DNA of 11,658 nt from Planctomycetota bacterium (GCA_016722065.1 JADKGX010000003.1:1-11658); one strand, 5' to 3'. Positions 1 through 9,081 are shown, counted from the stretch's first letter. Numbers and translations: made by a program. The notes: a model not told the origin generated them from the letters alone.

Positions 1-430
1 TTTGCCCCGCGATTTTGCAGCAGCGCTCTGCCTGATTACTTTGAAAGCGGCCATCCGGGGCCCTTCATGCCGTTGGTGTATCAGCACCTGACCCGACTGG
101 CTATCGCGAACTTCTGCGCCGTAGACCACGTAGACTTTTCACGTTACTTTCAAAATCCAGACCGTCACGCGCGACCAGAACCCGCGCTATTACGGCTTGA
201 TTTCGAGGCCTTTGACAAAATCATCGGCACGCCAGTGGTACTGAACACCAGCTTCAATGAAAACGAGCCGACCGTGCACGCCTCCCGCCAGGCCTTGATT
301 GTTTCGTGCGCACGAACATGGACCGCGTAGTTCTGGGCGACCACCGTGCTTGCGCCGCACCGCAGGCCAGGCTGCAACCGCCCAGACTGTGCAGCCAGCA
401 AAAGCGTATGACCACGGAGGTCAAACACGA
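1..430 (+). CDS. Carbamoyltransferase, C-terminal fragment (5' end outside window; frameshifted)
   Basis: This is the tail of a carbamoyltransferase of the NodU/CmcH type, which moves a carbamoyl group from carbamoyl phosphate onto a sugar or antibiotic hydroxyl. Visible family landmarks, in order, are FAPRF at the left edge, DYFESGHPGPFMPLVYQ (about 31-87), AVDHVD (119-136), QTVTRDQNPRYYGLI in a second frame (about 155-200), the hallmark PVVLNTSFNENEP (about 232-270), and CFVRTNMDRVVLGDH again in another frame (about 300-345). At least three frame changes are needed, so the end near 430 is an estimate. The N-terminal kinase-like domain is outside the window. Its place next to a lipid-carrier transferase and fucose genes suggests it decorates a surface glycan; that role is inferred. 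The family call is firm; the substrate is unknown. Confidence 0.8.
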
Positions 431-918
431 TTGAAGACGAAGATGAAATCGAAAACACCCGGGCATCGATTCGCATGGTAAAAGTAAACCCCACCGTTCA
501 CCCAAACACCCCGCTCCTCCTTGTTTCAATGCAGGCGTTTACTCAGCGAGGCCGTGATCGCTCAGCCATGGTGCTGACCGGCCTTGAGTTGTGGCGCTGC
601 CATTCTGGGCGTTGAAGTGAGCTCGAAGTATCGGTAGCGACGGCAAAAGCACCCTGATGATGGTGCAACGCATAACTATTCCCAGGCGTTTCGACTGACC
701 GCAAACATCACGCCGCTGGTGATGGGTGCTGCGGCGGCGGCTTTCAGCGGCCCTGATTGTGGAAGGCGGCGCTTTGTCGCACTGGAACGGCTGCCGTTGT
801 CGATTCAGTATCTGCTGGGCGGTTCCAGGCGGGATTCAGTTTTCTTGGCCTGCTGGTACTTGCTGACTTTTAGGACCAGGATCGGACACCCTGAGCGGCA
901 ATTGAGGCAGCAAGCAAC
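431..918. other. Unassigned stretch, probably a broken membrane-protein gene on the + strand
   Basis: No gene can be called with confidence. Two hydrophobic pieces read on the + strand: TPLLLVSMQAF near 505-545, and a stretch around 700-872 that joins ITPLVMGAAAAAF to LPLSIQYLLGGFQAGFSFL and then LGLLVLADF followed by TAG at 870-872, if two or three frame changes are allowed. This would suit the end of a multi-pass membrane protein such as a flippase or O-antigen polymerase or ligase, which would fit the neighbours. No family motif confirms it. Damage here is among the worst in the window. Confidence 0.3.
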
Positions 919-1850
919 GTGAATACTTACCATGGCTGATCGGCATTGACGTCGTGCGACGGCGATCGTGCTGCTTGGTGAAGCTGCTTGCCCCGCGCCT
1001 GGCATGGCGTATCGGGCTGGTCGACAAACCTAAACTGCGCGGAGTGTATCGGCGATGCGTTGGGGCGATTCGGGCGGCATGACCGTGGCGGCGGTTTTCA
1101 GCGGAAGGCGCTGCTGGCGCAAATCCGCGCCGCTCGTGCCATGGACTCGCCCTTGCTCATCTGGCCGACGCTGATAACGCGTATCTGGGCACGCCAGCCC
1201 GCGAACTGCCAGCCTCCTGGGGTTTTTAGACGACTCTTCGGCCCATGGGGCGCGCCAATTTTCGCGGCAGTCCAATTGTCAGCGCTTGGGGCCTGGTGCT
1301 GGCTTTTCGGCCCAGTGCTGTCCCCCACCCGCGCATCTGTTCTCGTTTGCTACGGATCAATGCTGGTTTTTGTTCGATGGGGTTTGGTTTTCATTGTACT
1401 ATCACTTACCCTCGAACATGCTGGATGGCATTGATTATCTGTGCGCTGGGTTCGGCCTTCTCTATTTCTCTGGCGGGAAGCCGGCGTCTCATCCCACGCG
1501 GGCATCTGCAACTTCTGGGCTGGCATCGCGGCTGGCAGCGGCCTGCCTTATTTGTGCGTTTCGAACCCAAAATCCAAAATCGTTCCTGAACAGATTCAGG
1601 CAGCACGTTTCTGGGCTTGCGATTGCCGCCATGGCCTTGCGGGCCGTGCGTACAGGCGAGGGCAGAAATGGCGTTGGCGCCGCTGTTCTTGCTGTTGAGT
1701 CTGCCGGCTGTGGACATCACCAGCGTTGTGGGTTCGACGCAGCCTGCAGGGCAGCAAACCGCTTACGTTCGAACATGGCAATATTCACCATAATGCGATG
1801 ATTTGACGATCCGCGCCGCCCGGAGGCGGTTTCCGCATATTGCTGCTGGG
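919..1850 (+). CDS. WecA/MraY-family undecaprenyl-phosphate glycosyl-1-phosphate transferase (heavily frameshifted)
   Basis: The family transfers a sugar-1-phosphate from a UDP-sugar to the lipid carrier undecaprenyl phosphate in the inner membrane, starting O-antigen or other lipid-linked glycans. No single frame spans the gene, but five family landmarks occur in the right order on one strand: GLVDKPKLRGV (about 1013-1050), the Asp pair LDD (1226-1234), SNMLDGIDYLCAGF (about 1412-1455), DSGSTFLG (1593-1616, the GDSGS motif) followed by AIAAMAL, and a FEHGNIHH-like motif with the His pair at 1786-1791. Hydrophobic segments lie between them, as expected for a multi-pass protein. The start is estimated: GTG at 919 leads into WLIGIDVV and ATAIVLL, matching a first membrane helix. 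The end is unclear. WecA-like is preferred to MraY because of the VDKP and HH context, but the sugar donor cannot be read. Confidence 0.75.
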
Positions 1851-2376
1851 CGTAGAATGCAATGTGCCGCCGGCGCAGCGGTCTTGCCGGCGCACAGCCA
1901 ATTTCGCGATGGCCGTACTGGCACACCGCCAGTGGGCCTTACGCAACGCCGTTTACCCGCGTGCGGGTTACCCGAATTTTTCACAACCCGCGCATCACTG
2001 GGCCAGCCGGGTCATTACTTTGCTGCGGGTGACTCGTTTATGGACTCCGCTTCAGCGCTGACAGACGCGCAAGCAATCGAACTGCTGGAACTGCTGGGCG
2101 ATTTCGGCCATTGGCCCGTTTCGACGACAACCGGAACCTGGTCTGGTGCCTGGGCGTACTGACCTGAACGTGACGCCCTGGAACTGCTGCTGTACGCGGG
2201 CGGGCGGTTAAACGGTGGTTGCTGCGCAGGGCGCATCGGGCCAGGCCGACAAGCTGGCCTTTGCCCGATGCTGCCGCTGTATCCCGCGTTCATGGAAATG
2301 CTGAAAGCAAAGTGCGGGCCATACGGCCAGTGTCCATTGGCGCCGCTTTCGGCGCAGGCCTGATCCATTTCCGTGC
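1851..2376. other. Unassigned stretch between the WecA-like gene and the fucose synthase gene
   Basis: The first part may still be the C-terminal end of the WecA-like protein, since Ala/Val/Leu-rich pieces such as AVLPAHSQF and AMAVLAH appear in alternating frames. A readable + strand piece runs from an ATG at about 2040 (MDSASALTDAQAIELLELL), then after a frame change ARFDDNRNLVWCLGVLT up to about 2162. I do not recognise it. The last 200 bases before 2377 show only short fragments in every frame. No repeat, RNA gene or terminator is clear. Confidence 0.3.
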
Positions 2377-3304
2377 CTAGCGTTGGCCTCCTGGCGGCGC
2401 GCTGGACCGATACCAGGCAATGGTTTTGCGCAAACCTTCCAAAGCCGGTGCTGCATGCCAGCCGAACAACTTCCGCGCTCCTGGAAGTGTCTGCAGGCGG
2501 CGCGGTTGGACGCTGGGCTTTCTGCAACAAACCCGACAGGCGCCTTGGATCCACAGGCGGCCAAGAGCGCCGCAAGGTCTGCGATGCGTATCTCCTGGCC
2601 GCTTCCCAGGTTGACGGGCGATGCACGGTCGTAGTTTTCGGTTGCTGCCACGATCCCGGCTGCGCAATCACGCACGTAAAGGAACTCGCGTGTCGGGCTG
2701 CCGTCGCCCCACAACGTGACTTTGCCAGTTGCCTCGAGGAACTTGCGAATCAGGCCGGAATGACATGGCTGGATTGCAGGTCAAAGTTGTCGCCCGGGCC
2801 GTACAGGTTTACCGGCAACAGGTAGATGCCGTTGAAGCCATACTGGGCGCGATAGGCCTGAAGCATCACCAGCAGCGCCTTTTTGGCCACGCCGTCCGGG
2901 GCGCGTTGGTTTCTTCCGGAAAGCCGTCCCACAGCGTTTCTTCTCGAAAGGGCACCGGCGCTTGCTTGGGGTAGGCGCAGACCGTGCCGACCTGCACGAA
3001 CTTTCAGCCCGCTTTGGCGGGACTGCTCAATCAAGTTCACGCCCATCACGAGGTTGTCGTGAAAGAAAAGCCCGGGTTGTCGCGGTTAGCGCCGATACCC
3101 CCTACCGCGCCGCAAGGTGGATCACCACGGTGAGCGAAAATGCCGCAACAGGCGTTGGACCGCGGCCCGGTCCACAAGGTCGTAGTCCGCGCTGCGCCGG
3201 GTAAACAGGTTCTTGCAGCCTTTTTCACGCAGCAACGAACACACCTGGCGGCCCAGAAATCCGCTGCCGCCTGTGATCAGAATGCGTTCGTTTGTCAGTT
3301 CCAA
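2377..3304 (-). CDS. fcl: GDP-L-fucose synthase (GDP-4-keto-6-deoxymannose epimerase/reductase), frameshifted
   Basis: The enzyme converts GDP-4-keto-6-deoxy-D-mannose, the Gmd product, to GDP-L-fucose with NADPH in the cytoplasm. Read on the minus strand the pieces are RILITGGSGFLGRQV (Rossmann GGSGFLG motif, near the start), VIHLAA and VGGIGANRDNPG (about 3130-3060), MGVNLIEQSRQ, VQVGTVCAYPKQAPVPF (about 2997-2940), GVAKKALLVMLQAYR, YLLPVNLYGPGDNFD, LWGDGSPTREFLYVRDCAAG, PVNLGSGQEI, DTSRSAE and GLRKTIAWYR near the C-terminus. At least six frame changes occur. The catalytic Tyr of Tyr-x3-Lys reads as Asp (about 2894-2896), in a region with an adjacent frame change, so probably an error. The start is TTG at 3304, nine bases after the gmd stop, with GGCGG just upstream; an ATG misread is possible. 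It clearly forms an operon with gmd. Confidence 0.9.
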
Positions 3305-3313
3305 GACCGCCGC

Positions 3314-4319
3314 CTAAGGAAAGAAGCGTTGCCGTACCTCAAACTCGCGCAAACCGTGCTGCAGCGCGTACATGTCCGCGTCGACCATCAAATCCGCCAG
3401 CGCATCAAAGCGCGTGCGCGCCTGCCATTGCAGTGTGCGCGCGGCTTTTGTCGCGTCGCCTTGCAGTGCATCAACTTCTGTCGGGCGCAGATAGCGCGCG
3501 TCGTGCTGCCACGTGCTTGCCAGTCCAGCCCGGCCCGGGCAAAGCGCTGGCAAACCCGCGCACGCTGTGCGTCTCGCCCGTTGCCAAAACGTAGTCAGTC
3601 GGCTTGGGCTGTTGCGGCATGCGCCACATGCCCTCTACGTGCCCGGTGCAAAACCCAGTCGCGGCGGGCGTCCAGGTTGCCCAGAACAGTTTGTCCTGCT
3701 TGCCGGCCTTGATGCTGGCCACCGCGCGGCTGATCTTGCGTGTCACAATGTGTGCCGCCGGCGCGGGCTTTCGTGGTTGAACAAGATGCCGCTGCAGGCA
3801 AACAGCCCGTAGGCCTCGCGATAGTTTGCTGGGTGGTGGCCGTAAAGCTTGCCGATTGCATAGGGGCTGCGCGGTGAAAATGCGCTGGCTTCGCTTTGTG
3901 GCGGGGGCACGCTGCCGTACATTTCGCTGCTGCTGGCCTGGTAAAAACGCGCAGCCGGACAAGCCGTGCGCATGGCTTCAAGCAGGCGGGTGACGCCCAG
4001 TGCGCCCACATCGCCGGTTTGTTCGGCGGTATCAAAGCTGACCTTTACGTGGCTTTGGGCAGCCAGGTTGTAGATTTCATCGGGCCGCACTTCATGCAGC
4101 AGGCGCGTCAGGCGCGAGCCATCCTGCATGTCGCCACACCAGCCGCAACCGGTAATCTTTGGCGTGCGGGTCCTGGTACAGGTGTTCAATGCGGTCGGTG
4201 TTGAAGGTGCTGCTTCGGCGAATCAGGCCGTAGACAGTATAGCCCTTGCTGAGCAGCAGCTCGGCCAGATAGCTGCCGCCTTGACCCGCAATGCCGGTAA
4301 CGAATGCCGTGGGTGCCAT
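3314..4319 (-). CDS. gmd: GDP-mannose 4,6-dehydratase, frameshifted
   Basis: Gmd makes GDP-4-keto-6-deoxy-D-mannose from GDP-D-mannose, the first step to GDP-L-fucose, GDP-rhamnose or GDP-perosamine. Minus-strand pieces in order: TAFVTGIAGQGGSYLAELLL (NADP-binding motif), RRSSTFNTDRIEHLY, CGDMQDGS, LHEVRPDEIYNLAAQSHVKV, FYQASSSEMYG (catalytic Ser/Glu region), SPYAIGK (Tyr-x3-Lys, 3848-3862), NYREAYGLFACSGILFNHES, TRKISRAVASIKAGKQDKL, DYVLATGETHSVR, then RYLRPTEVDALQGDATKA, ending in VRQRFFP and TAG at 3314-3316. The span of about 335 codons is close to usual family length. Frame changes lie near 4165, 3780, in 3700-3620 and near 3590-3540. ATG at 4319 opens straight into the Rossmann strand and is a secure start. 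It is divergent from the glycosyltransferase to the right; promoters for both must lie in the short gap. With the next gene it gives GDP-L-fucose. Confidence 0.93.
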
Positions 4320-4413
4320 GGCCAGAGATTATCCGCCCTGCGCCAAAGCGCGTGCCTGCGGCAGCGGCCCCGGATTCGGCAAATGCAACCTTCCACGGGA
4401 CGCCTGGCTGGCC

Positions 4414-5551
4414 ATGAGCCCACGATTGACCATGCTGCTGCCCCACTTTCCGCCCGATGTCGCCGCGGACGGCCAACTGTTTGCCCTGCTGGCGCGTGAG
4501 CTGGCGGCGACCGGCACACCCGTGCGCGTACTCAGCTGGCGCCCGCGCTATCAGGGGCTTTCCGAACCCGCCCCGGCACGCGAGACCCGCGACGAAGTCG
4601 AGATTCACCGCGCGGGCGCCTGCGGCCGGCAAGTCGCTGTTGGCGCGATTTTTTTCGGCTTGGTGGCTGATGAAAACGGGCTTTCTGCGTGCGCTGTTTT
4701 CGCGCGGAACGTTATTGATTCCAAGCAGCCCGCCCACACTGGGCCTCGTGGGGTGGTGGCTGTCCTGGCTTGGCCGCCGCTACATTTACGTGCTGCACGA
4801 CATTCACCCCGACCTTGGCCTGGCACTGGGGCGGCTGAAACCCGGGCTGATCGCAGGTCTGCTGCGATTTGTACAGCGCCGCAACCTGGCTCGCGCCACG
4901 GTGGTCACCATTACGCAAGGCATGGCCCAGCGCGCACGCCAGATTCAGCCCAAGGCTGACGTGCAGGTGATTGAGAACTGGGTCGATGTTTCCGCAATCT
5001 CGCCAAGACCTAAAGCCGCCAGCAACTTTGCCCAGGCACAGGGTTTGGTCAGTACGTTCACCGTGCAGTATTCGGGCAATCTGGGGCTGCTGCACCCGCT
5101 GGACGGCCTGGTTGCAGCAATGGACGAGTTGCCTGATTGCAAGCTGGTGTTCATTGGCCGCGGTGCGCGGTTGCCGGCCACCAGACAAGCCGCACAGGGC
5201 TTGGCCAATGTCAGCTTTCACGACTATCAGCCCCTGGAAGCGCTGGCCGACAGCTTGAGTGCCTGCGACGTATCCGCGATTGCACTGGAACCTGGCGCCG
5301 ACACCCTGGCCATGCCCAGCAAACTCGTTGGCGTGCTGGCAGCAGGCCGGCCGGTGCTGGCCCTGTGCCCTGAAAACACCGAACTTGGTCAACTGGTGTC
5401 ACAGACTGGTTTGCGGTGTGGTTGTGCCGGACTTCAACAACCCAAAGGCCGTGGCTGCGATCGCCAGAGCTGAAGTCCGACCCGCAAGGGCTGGCTGTTC
5501 CTGGCGCAAGCAACGGCCAGCTATCACGCGCTTGTGCAGCAGAAGCGTTAG
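4414..5551 (+). CDS. GT4-type glycosyltransferase, WbuB/WcaI-like (frameshifted)
   Basis: This is a retaining GT-B glycosyltransferase resembling those that add fucosamine or fucose-type sugars in O-antigen and colanic acid synthesis. The N-terminal half shows LLPHFPPDVAADGQLFALLAREL (opening of the acceptor domain), then VLSWRPRYQGL and SAWWLMKTGFLRALF. A hydrophobic GLVGWWLSWLGRRYIYVLHD leads to HPDLGLALG. The donor domain has VIENWVD, VQYSGNLGLLHPLDGL, LVFIGRGA and the EPGADTLAMPSKLVGVLAAG stretch with the nucleotide-sugar-binding Ser/Lys. About 379 codons, near the usual 400. Frames change near 4615, 5408, 5466 and 5490; the true tail reads AQATASYHALVQQKR and TAG at 5549-5551. ATG 4414 was chosen because it precedes LTMLLPHFPPD; ATG 4432 is an alternative and no strong ribosome site decides. 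The acceptor and donor sugars are not readable; GDP-fucose use is only a guess from neighbours. Confidence 0.82.
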
Positions 5552-5723
5552 CTGCATCGACCAAAAAAAAGGGGCAATACCGCCAGGGCCGTGATCCAAG
5601 CCACTTCCAGGACCACAGCCAACACAAACGTGGCATTTGGCGTCCCGATTAGTATCTTGCCGCGCAGTCACGCGGGCTCGGTGGCCGTTGCCCCAATGCT
5701 TGGCGTGCAAAACGCGAGGTCCC
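5552..5723. other. Gap between glycosyltransferase and pckA
   Basis: This gap should hold the pckA promoter, but I see no convincing -35/-10 pair. An eight-base A run lies at about 5563-5570. On the minus strand a hydrophobic open stretch without a standard start (ATFVLAVVLEVAWITALAV, about 5555-5650) could be chance or the remnant of a small membrane gene. Confidence 0.25.
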
Positions 5724-7305
5724 ATGTCGGTAGACCTGTCCAGGCACGGGCTGAAGTTTTCCGGCCCCGTTCTTTACAACCTTACGGCACCCCAGCTTTA
5801 CGAAGAAGCAATTCGCCGCGGCGAGGCCCAACTGGCCAGCTCCGGCCCCCTGATCGTCAGCACCGGCAATACACTGGCCGGTCGCCCAACGACAAGTTCA
5901 TCGTCGAAGACGCTGAATCCAAGCCCAACGTGTGGTGGGGCAAAGTCAACAAACCCATAAGCACCGAGAAATCTGACGCACTGCACTCCCGCGTCCTGGA
6001 ACACCTGGGCAAACGCAAGGACTTGTTCGTACTCGATTGCTTCGGCGGCACAGACCCCGAGTTTCGCCTGCCCGTACGCGTGATTGGCGAACAGGCCTGG
6101 CACAACCTGTTTGCGCGCAACATGTTCGTGCGCATTGAAGACGCCGACACGCTTAAGAACTTCGCACCGGCGTTTACAATCATTCATGCACCGAACTTTG
6201 ACGCGATTCCAGAGCGCGACGGTACGCACAGCGAGGCCTTCATTCTGCTGAACCTGAGCAGAAAGATTGCCCTGATTGGCGGCACCAAGTACGCCGGCGA
6301 GATCAAGAAGACTGTCTTCAGCGTGTTGAACTACCTGCTGCCCACGCGCGGCGTGCTGCCCATGCACTGCAGCAGCAACATTGGCCCCAACGGCGACAGC
6401 GCACTGTTCTTCGGGCTTAGCGGCACGGGCAAAACCACGCTTTCAGCAGACCCCAAGCGCCGGCTGATTGGCGACGACGAACACGGCTGGTCCGATACCG
6501 GCGTGTTCAACTTTGAAGGCGGCTGCTATGCCAAGGTGATCAACCCAGCGCAGAGGCCGAGCCCAAAGGTATGCCACCACACAGCGTTTTGGCACCGTGC
6601 TTGAAAACGTGGTGTTTGACCCTGTTACCCGCGCGATTGACCTGAACAGCGCGGCACTGGCTGAAAACACCCGGGCTAGCTACCCGATTGAATTCATTCC
6701 AAACTTTGAGCCAAGCGGCCGCGGCGGACACCCCAAAACCGTGGTCATGCTGACCTGCGACGCCTTTGGCGTGCTGCCTCCGATCAGCAAGCTGTCGCCC
6801 GAACAAGCCCAGTACCATTTCATCAGCGGCTACACAGCCAAAGTCGCGGGAACAGAACGCGGCGTGAAGGAGCCAACCGCCACCTTCAGCACCTGCTTCG
6901 GCGCGCCGTTCATGCCCCGCCACCCGGCGGTGTACGCAAAGCTGCTTGCCGACAAACTCAAGAAACACAACGCCACCTGCTGGCTGTTGAACACCGGCTG
7001 GAGCGGCGGGCTTACGGCGTGGGCCAGCGCATGAGCATCAAACACACCCGCGCGCTGCTGAACGCTGCACTGGAAGGCAAGCTCGACAAGGTCGAGTACG
7101 CCCACCGCCCGCTGATGAACCTGCACTTCCCCACCAGCGCGCCCAACGTGCCTGCCGAAGTTCTCGACCCGCGCAACACCTGGGCCGACAAAGCCGCATA
7201 CGACGCAAAAGCCACCCACCTGGCCAAACTGTTCAGGACAATTCCAAGCAGTTCGAAGACCAGGCGAGTGAAGCCGTCAAGCTGGCCGGTCCGAAGGGTA
7301 GATAG
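5724..7305 (+). CDS. pckA: Phosphoenolpyruvate carboxykinase (ATP), frameshifted
   Basis: PckA converts oxaloacetate and ATP to phosphoenolpyruvate, CO2 and ADP, the entry step of gluconeogenesis. Landmarks: GLKFSGPVLYNLTAPQLYEEA, TGRSPNDKFIVED, NIGPNGDSALFFGLSGTGKT with the P-loop at 6413-6445, the metal-binding RLIGDDEHGW (about 6461-6490), FNFEGGCYAKVI, YPIEFIPN, HPKTVVMLTCDAFGVLPP, YHFISGYTAKVAGTE and FGAPFMPRHP. About 527 codons, the usual length for the ATP form; the GTP form is unrelated in sequence. ATG 5724 has GAGG eight bases upstream. Frames change near 5882, 6545, 6568, 7008 (GGGG read as GGG) and 7235 (AA read as A); the tail DNSKQFEDQASEAVKLAGPK ends at TAG 7303-7305. All motifs are intact between the breaks, so the living gene is very likely functional. 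About 170 bases separate it from the glycosyltransferase. Confidence 0.95.
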
Positions 7306-7396
7306 GGATTGGGGCATAGGGAATTGGGCATAGGGTCGCCGCAAGACAGCCCTTTCCTTGCCGTTCCCCATGCCCCACGTCCTATGCCCTAACCCC
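7305..7396. repeat. G-rich tandem unit with inverted partner (possible G-quadruplex / dispersed repeat)
   Basis: The left arm is two units, ATTGGGGCATAGGGA (7308-7322) and ATTGGGCATAGGGT (7323-7336), giving five runs of three or more G within 31 bases (from 7305) and loops of 3-4 bases. The right arm (7367-7396) is C-rich. Its reverse complement has the same flavour, with GGGCATAGG pairing perfectly with either left unit. The element starts on the last base of the pckA stop codon and ends before orn. It could fold as a long hairpin or, on either strand, as a G-quadruplex. G-rich GGGAAT-like intergenic repeats are known from Xanthomonadaceae, which this resembles; that link is only suggestive. 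Confidence 0.6.
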
Positions 7397-7429
7397 TTGT
7401 CTCATTCTGTTGCTAGCATTCGACCCAAG

Positions 7430-7963
7430 ATGACCGACCAACTGAAACTCGTTTGGATTGACCTCGAAATGACCGGGCTGAACCCCGACGTCGATGTGAT
7501 TCTCGAGGTCGCATGCATCATCACGGGCCCGGACCTCAAGCCACGGGCCGAGACCGAAGCCGTGATCGCCGCCCCCGCCGACGCGCTGAACCGCATGAGC
7601 GACTTCGTGCGCGACATGCACACAAAAAACGGGCTGCTGGCCCGCGTAGCCAAGGCAACAGTCACCGTGCAGCAAGCCGAGCAGCAGGTGCTGGCGCTGG
7701 TTCAAAGCACTGCAAACAAGGCGAGGGTGCTCGCTGGCAACAGCATCCACCAGGACCGCCGCTTTCTGTACCGTTACATGTCAACGCTGGAGAGCTACCT
7801 GTTCTACCGGCAGGTGGATGTCAGCACACCGAAAGTGCTGCGCGAGGCCTGGTACCCCGCCACGCCCAAGTTCGACAAACCAGGCAAGGACCACACAGCA
7901 CTGGCGGACATCAAAGACAGCATCGCCGAACTGGCGTACTACCGCGCCAACTTGCTGCGTTGA
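7430..7963 (+). CDS. orn: Oligoribonuclease
   Basis: Orn is a 3'-5' exoribonuclease of the DEDDh family that degrades RNA dinucleotides at the end of mRNA decay and also pGpG from cyclic-di-GMP breakdown. The frame is intact, 177 residues, matching the usual length of about 180. Catalytic residues are visible: D11 and E13 in WIDLEMTGL, D109 in GNSIHQDRRFLYRYM, and H155 and D160 in KDHTALADIKDSI. ATG 7430 begins directly at the conserved N-terminus; no strong ribosome site is seen before it (CGACCCAAG). The gene lies between two G/C-rich or repeat-bearing gaps, so co-transcription with pckA or fba is uncertain. It is one of the few undamaged genes and serves as a quality benchmark for this part of the sequence. 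Confidence 0.96.
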   Translation: MTDQLKLVWIDLEMTGLNPDVDVILEVACIITGPDLKPRAETEAVIAAPADALNRMSDFVRDMHTKNGLLARVAKATVTVQQAEQQVLALVQSTANKARVLAGNSIHQDRRFLYRYMSTLESYLFYRQVDVSTPKVLREAWYPATPKFDKPGKDHTALADIKDSIAELAYYRANLLR

Positions 7964-7990
7964 ACCACAACTGCGTGGCTAAGGGCCGTT

Positions 7991-8020
7991 ATCCGTGTTG
8001 ATCTGTGTCGATCTGTGGCC
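7991..8020. repeat. Three tandem 10-bp units (ATCTGTGTNG-type) between orn and fba
   Basis: Three back-to-back 10-base units read ATCCGTGTTG, ATCTGTGTCG and ATCTGTGGCC. The period of ten is about one helical turn. Similar ATCTGTGTxxATCTGTGG strings are, from memory, found as dispersed intergenic sequences in various bacterial genomes. Placement 64 bases before the aldolase start would allow a regulatory role, but none is shown. Confidence 0.6.
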
Positions 8021-8073
8021 CAAACGCCGTTGCCCTTGCCCGGCCCGTTGCTAAACCAAGGGCCACGACCACC

Positions 8074-8077
8074 GGAG
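8074..8077 (+). promoter_or_regulatory. Ribosome binding site of fba
   Basis: GGAG lies six bases before ATG 8084 and decides that start over upstream in-frame codons. Confidence 0.6.
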
Positions 8078-8083
8078 CCACCC

Positions 8084-9009
8084 ATGCCACTCGAAATCCT
8101 GGGCAAGATGTACGAGAAAGCCAACCGCGAGTACTACGCGATTGGCCAGTTCAACTTTTCCAACCTTGAATTCCTGCAATCGGCAATCGAAGCCGCCGAG
8201 GAGATGAAATCGCCCGTGATCGTGGCCTGCAGTACCGGCGCAATCAAGTACGGCGGCATACGCAACCTGGTGGCACTTACCCGCACCATGGCCGAAAAGT
8301 GCAGTGCGCCGGTGGCACTTCACCTTGACCACGGGGCCAAGCTGGACGACATCAAGATGTGTGTCGATGCCGGCTTCACCAGCGTGATGATCGACGGCAG
8401 CCACCACAACCTGCAAGAGAACATCCAGTTGACCCGCAGCGCGGTTGACTACGCCCACAGCCACGGCGGAATCACCGTAAAGCCGAACTGGGGCGACTGG
8501 GCGGCATTGAAGACGACGTCAACGTCGACGAAGCCCATGCCTGCCTGACCGACCCCAAAGAGGCCATCCAGTTCGTCAAGGAATCCGGCTGCGATTCACT
8601 GGCCGTGGCCGTGGGCACCAGCCACGGGGCCTACAAGTTCAAGGGCGCGGTCAAGATTGACTTTGACCGCATTGCCACCATCAAGAAAAGCCTTGGCATT
8701 CCGCTTGTGCTTCACGGCGCCAGCAGCGTCGACCCCGAAAGTGTCGCCACGATCAACCAGTACGGCGGCAAAATGAAAGACACCAAGGGGCTCGATGCCG
8801 AAAGCTACGGCAAGGCCATCAAGAACGGCATCAACAAAGTGAACATTGATACCGACCTGCGCCTGAAGTGGGCCGCTGTCGTGCGCAAGACCCTGCACGA
8901 CAAGCCCGAGGAGTTCGACCCGCGCAACATTCTGGGCCCCGCCCGCACCGCCGTGAAAGAGATCATCAAGGAAAAGATGAGGCTGCTGCAAAGCGCTGGC
9001 AAGGCGTAG
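8084..9009 (+). CDS. fba: Class II fructose-bisphosphate aldolase (one frameshift)
   Basis: The enzyme cleaves or forms fructose 1,6-bisphosphate using a catalytic Zn2+, in glycolysis and gluconeogenesis. The protein is about 308 residues, typical of class II. Motifs: YYAIGQFNFSNLEFLQSAIE near the N-terminus, VALHLDHG (8312-8335, catalytic Asp and Zn His), MIDGSHHNLQENI, HSHGGITV (Zn His) then, in the corrected frame, EAELGRLGGIEDD, VGTSHGAYKF with the second Zn-site His, LVLHGASS, and NGINKVNIDTDLR for phosphate binding. A single G is missing between 8479 and 8480, turning GTAGAAGCC into GTAAAGCC; restoring it rejoins the two halves at the conserved Glu-Ala-Glu-Leu-Gly. ATG 8084 has GGAG six bases upstream (8074-8077). 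It ends at TAG 9007-9009. With PckA it fits a gluconeogenic neighbourhood, though the spacing and repeats argue against one operon. Confidence 0.95.
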
Positions 9010-9081
9010 TGACAAGGGCCGCCGCCAAGAGCACCGTTGGCCGCGCTGGATGGTCCACTGCCCGGGCGCTGACAGGGTGAG

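Noticed and set aside
300..2370. Insertion sequence or transposon remnant to explain the broken frames
   Set aside because: No terminal inverted repeats, target duplications or transposase motifs are visible, and WecA-family motifs continue in order through the region.
2015..2671. Minus-strand frame of about 218 codons as a gene of its own
   Set aside because: Only a short piece (DTSRSAE region) belongs to the fucose synthase; the rest is Ser/Pro/Arg-rich read-through past the true end at 2377.
2890..2900. Loss of the catalytic Tyr in GDP-L-fucose synthase as a real inactivating mutation
   Set aside because: The change (Tyr to Asp) sits at a frame break in an error-rich segment, so a sequencing error is far more likely.
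4712..5392. Minus-strand open frame of about 226 codons
   Set aside because: It mirrors the GT4 glycosyltransferase, which has ordered family motifs on +; the minus product has none.
5552..5700. Hydrophobic minus-strand stretch (ATFVLAVVLEVAWITALAV) as a small membrane gene
   Set aside because: No standard start codon or ribosome site in that frame and a very short length; recorded only as part of the gap.
5798..6367. Minus-strand frame of about 189 codons opposite pckA
   Set aside because: Shadow of the well-supported PckA reading on +.
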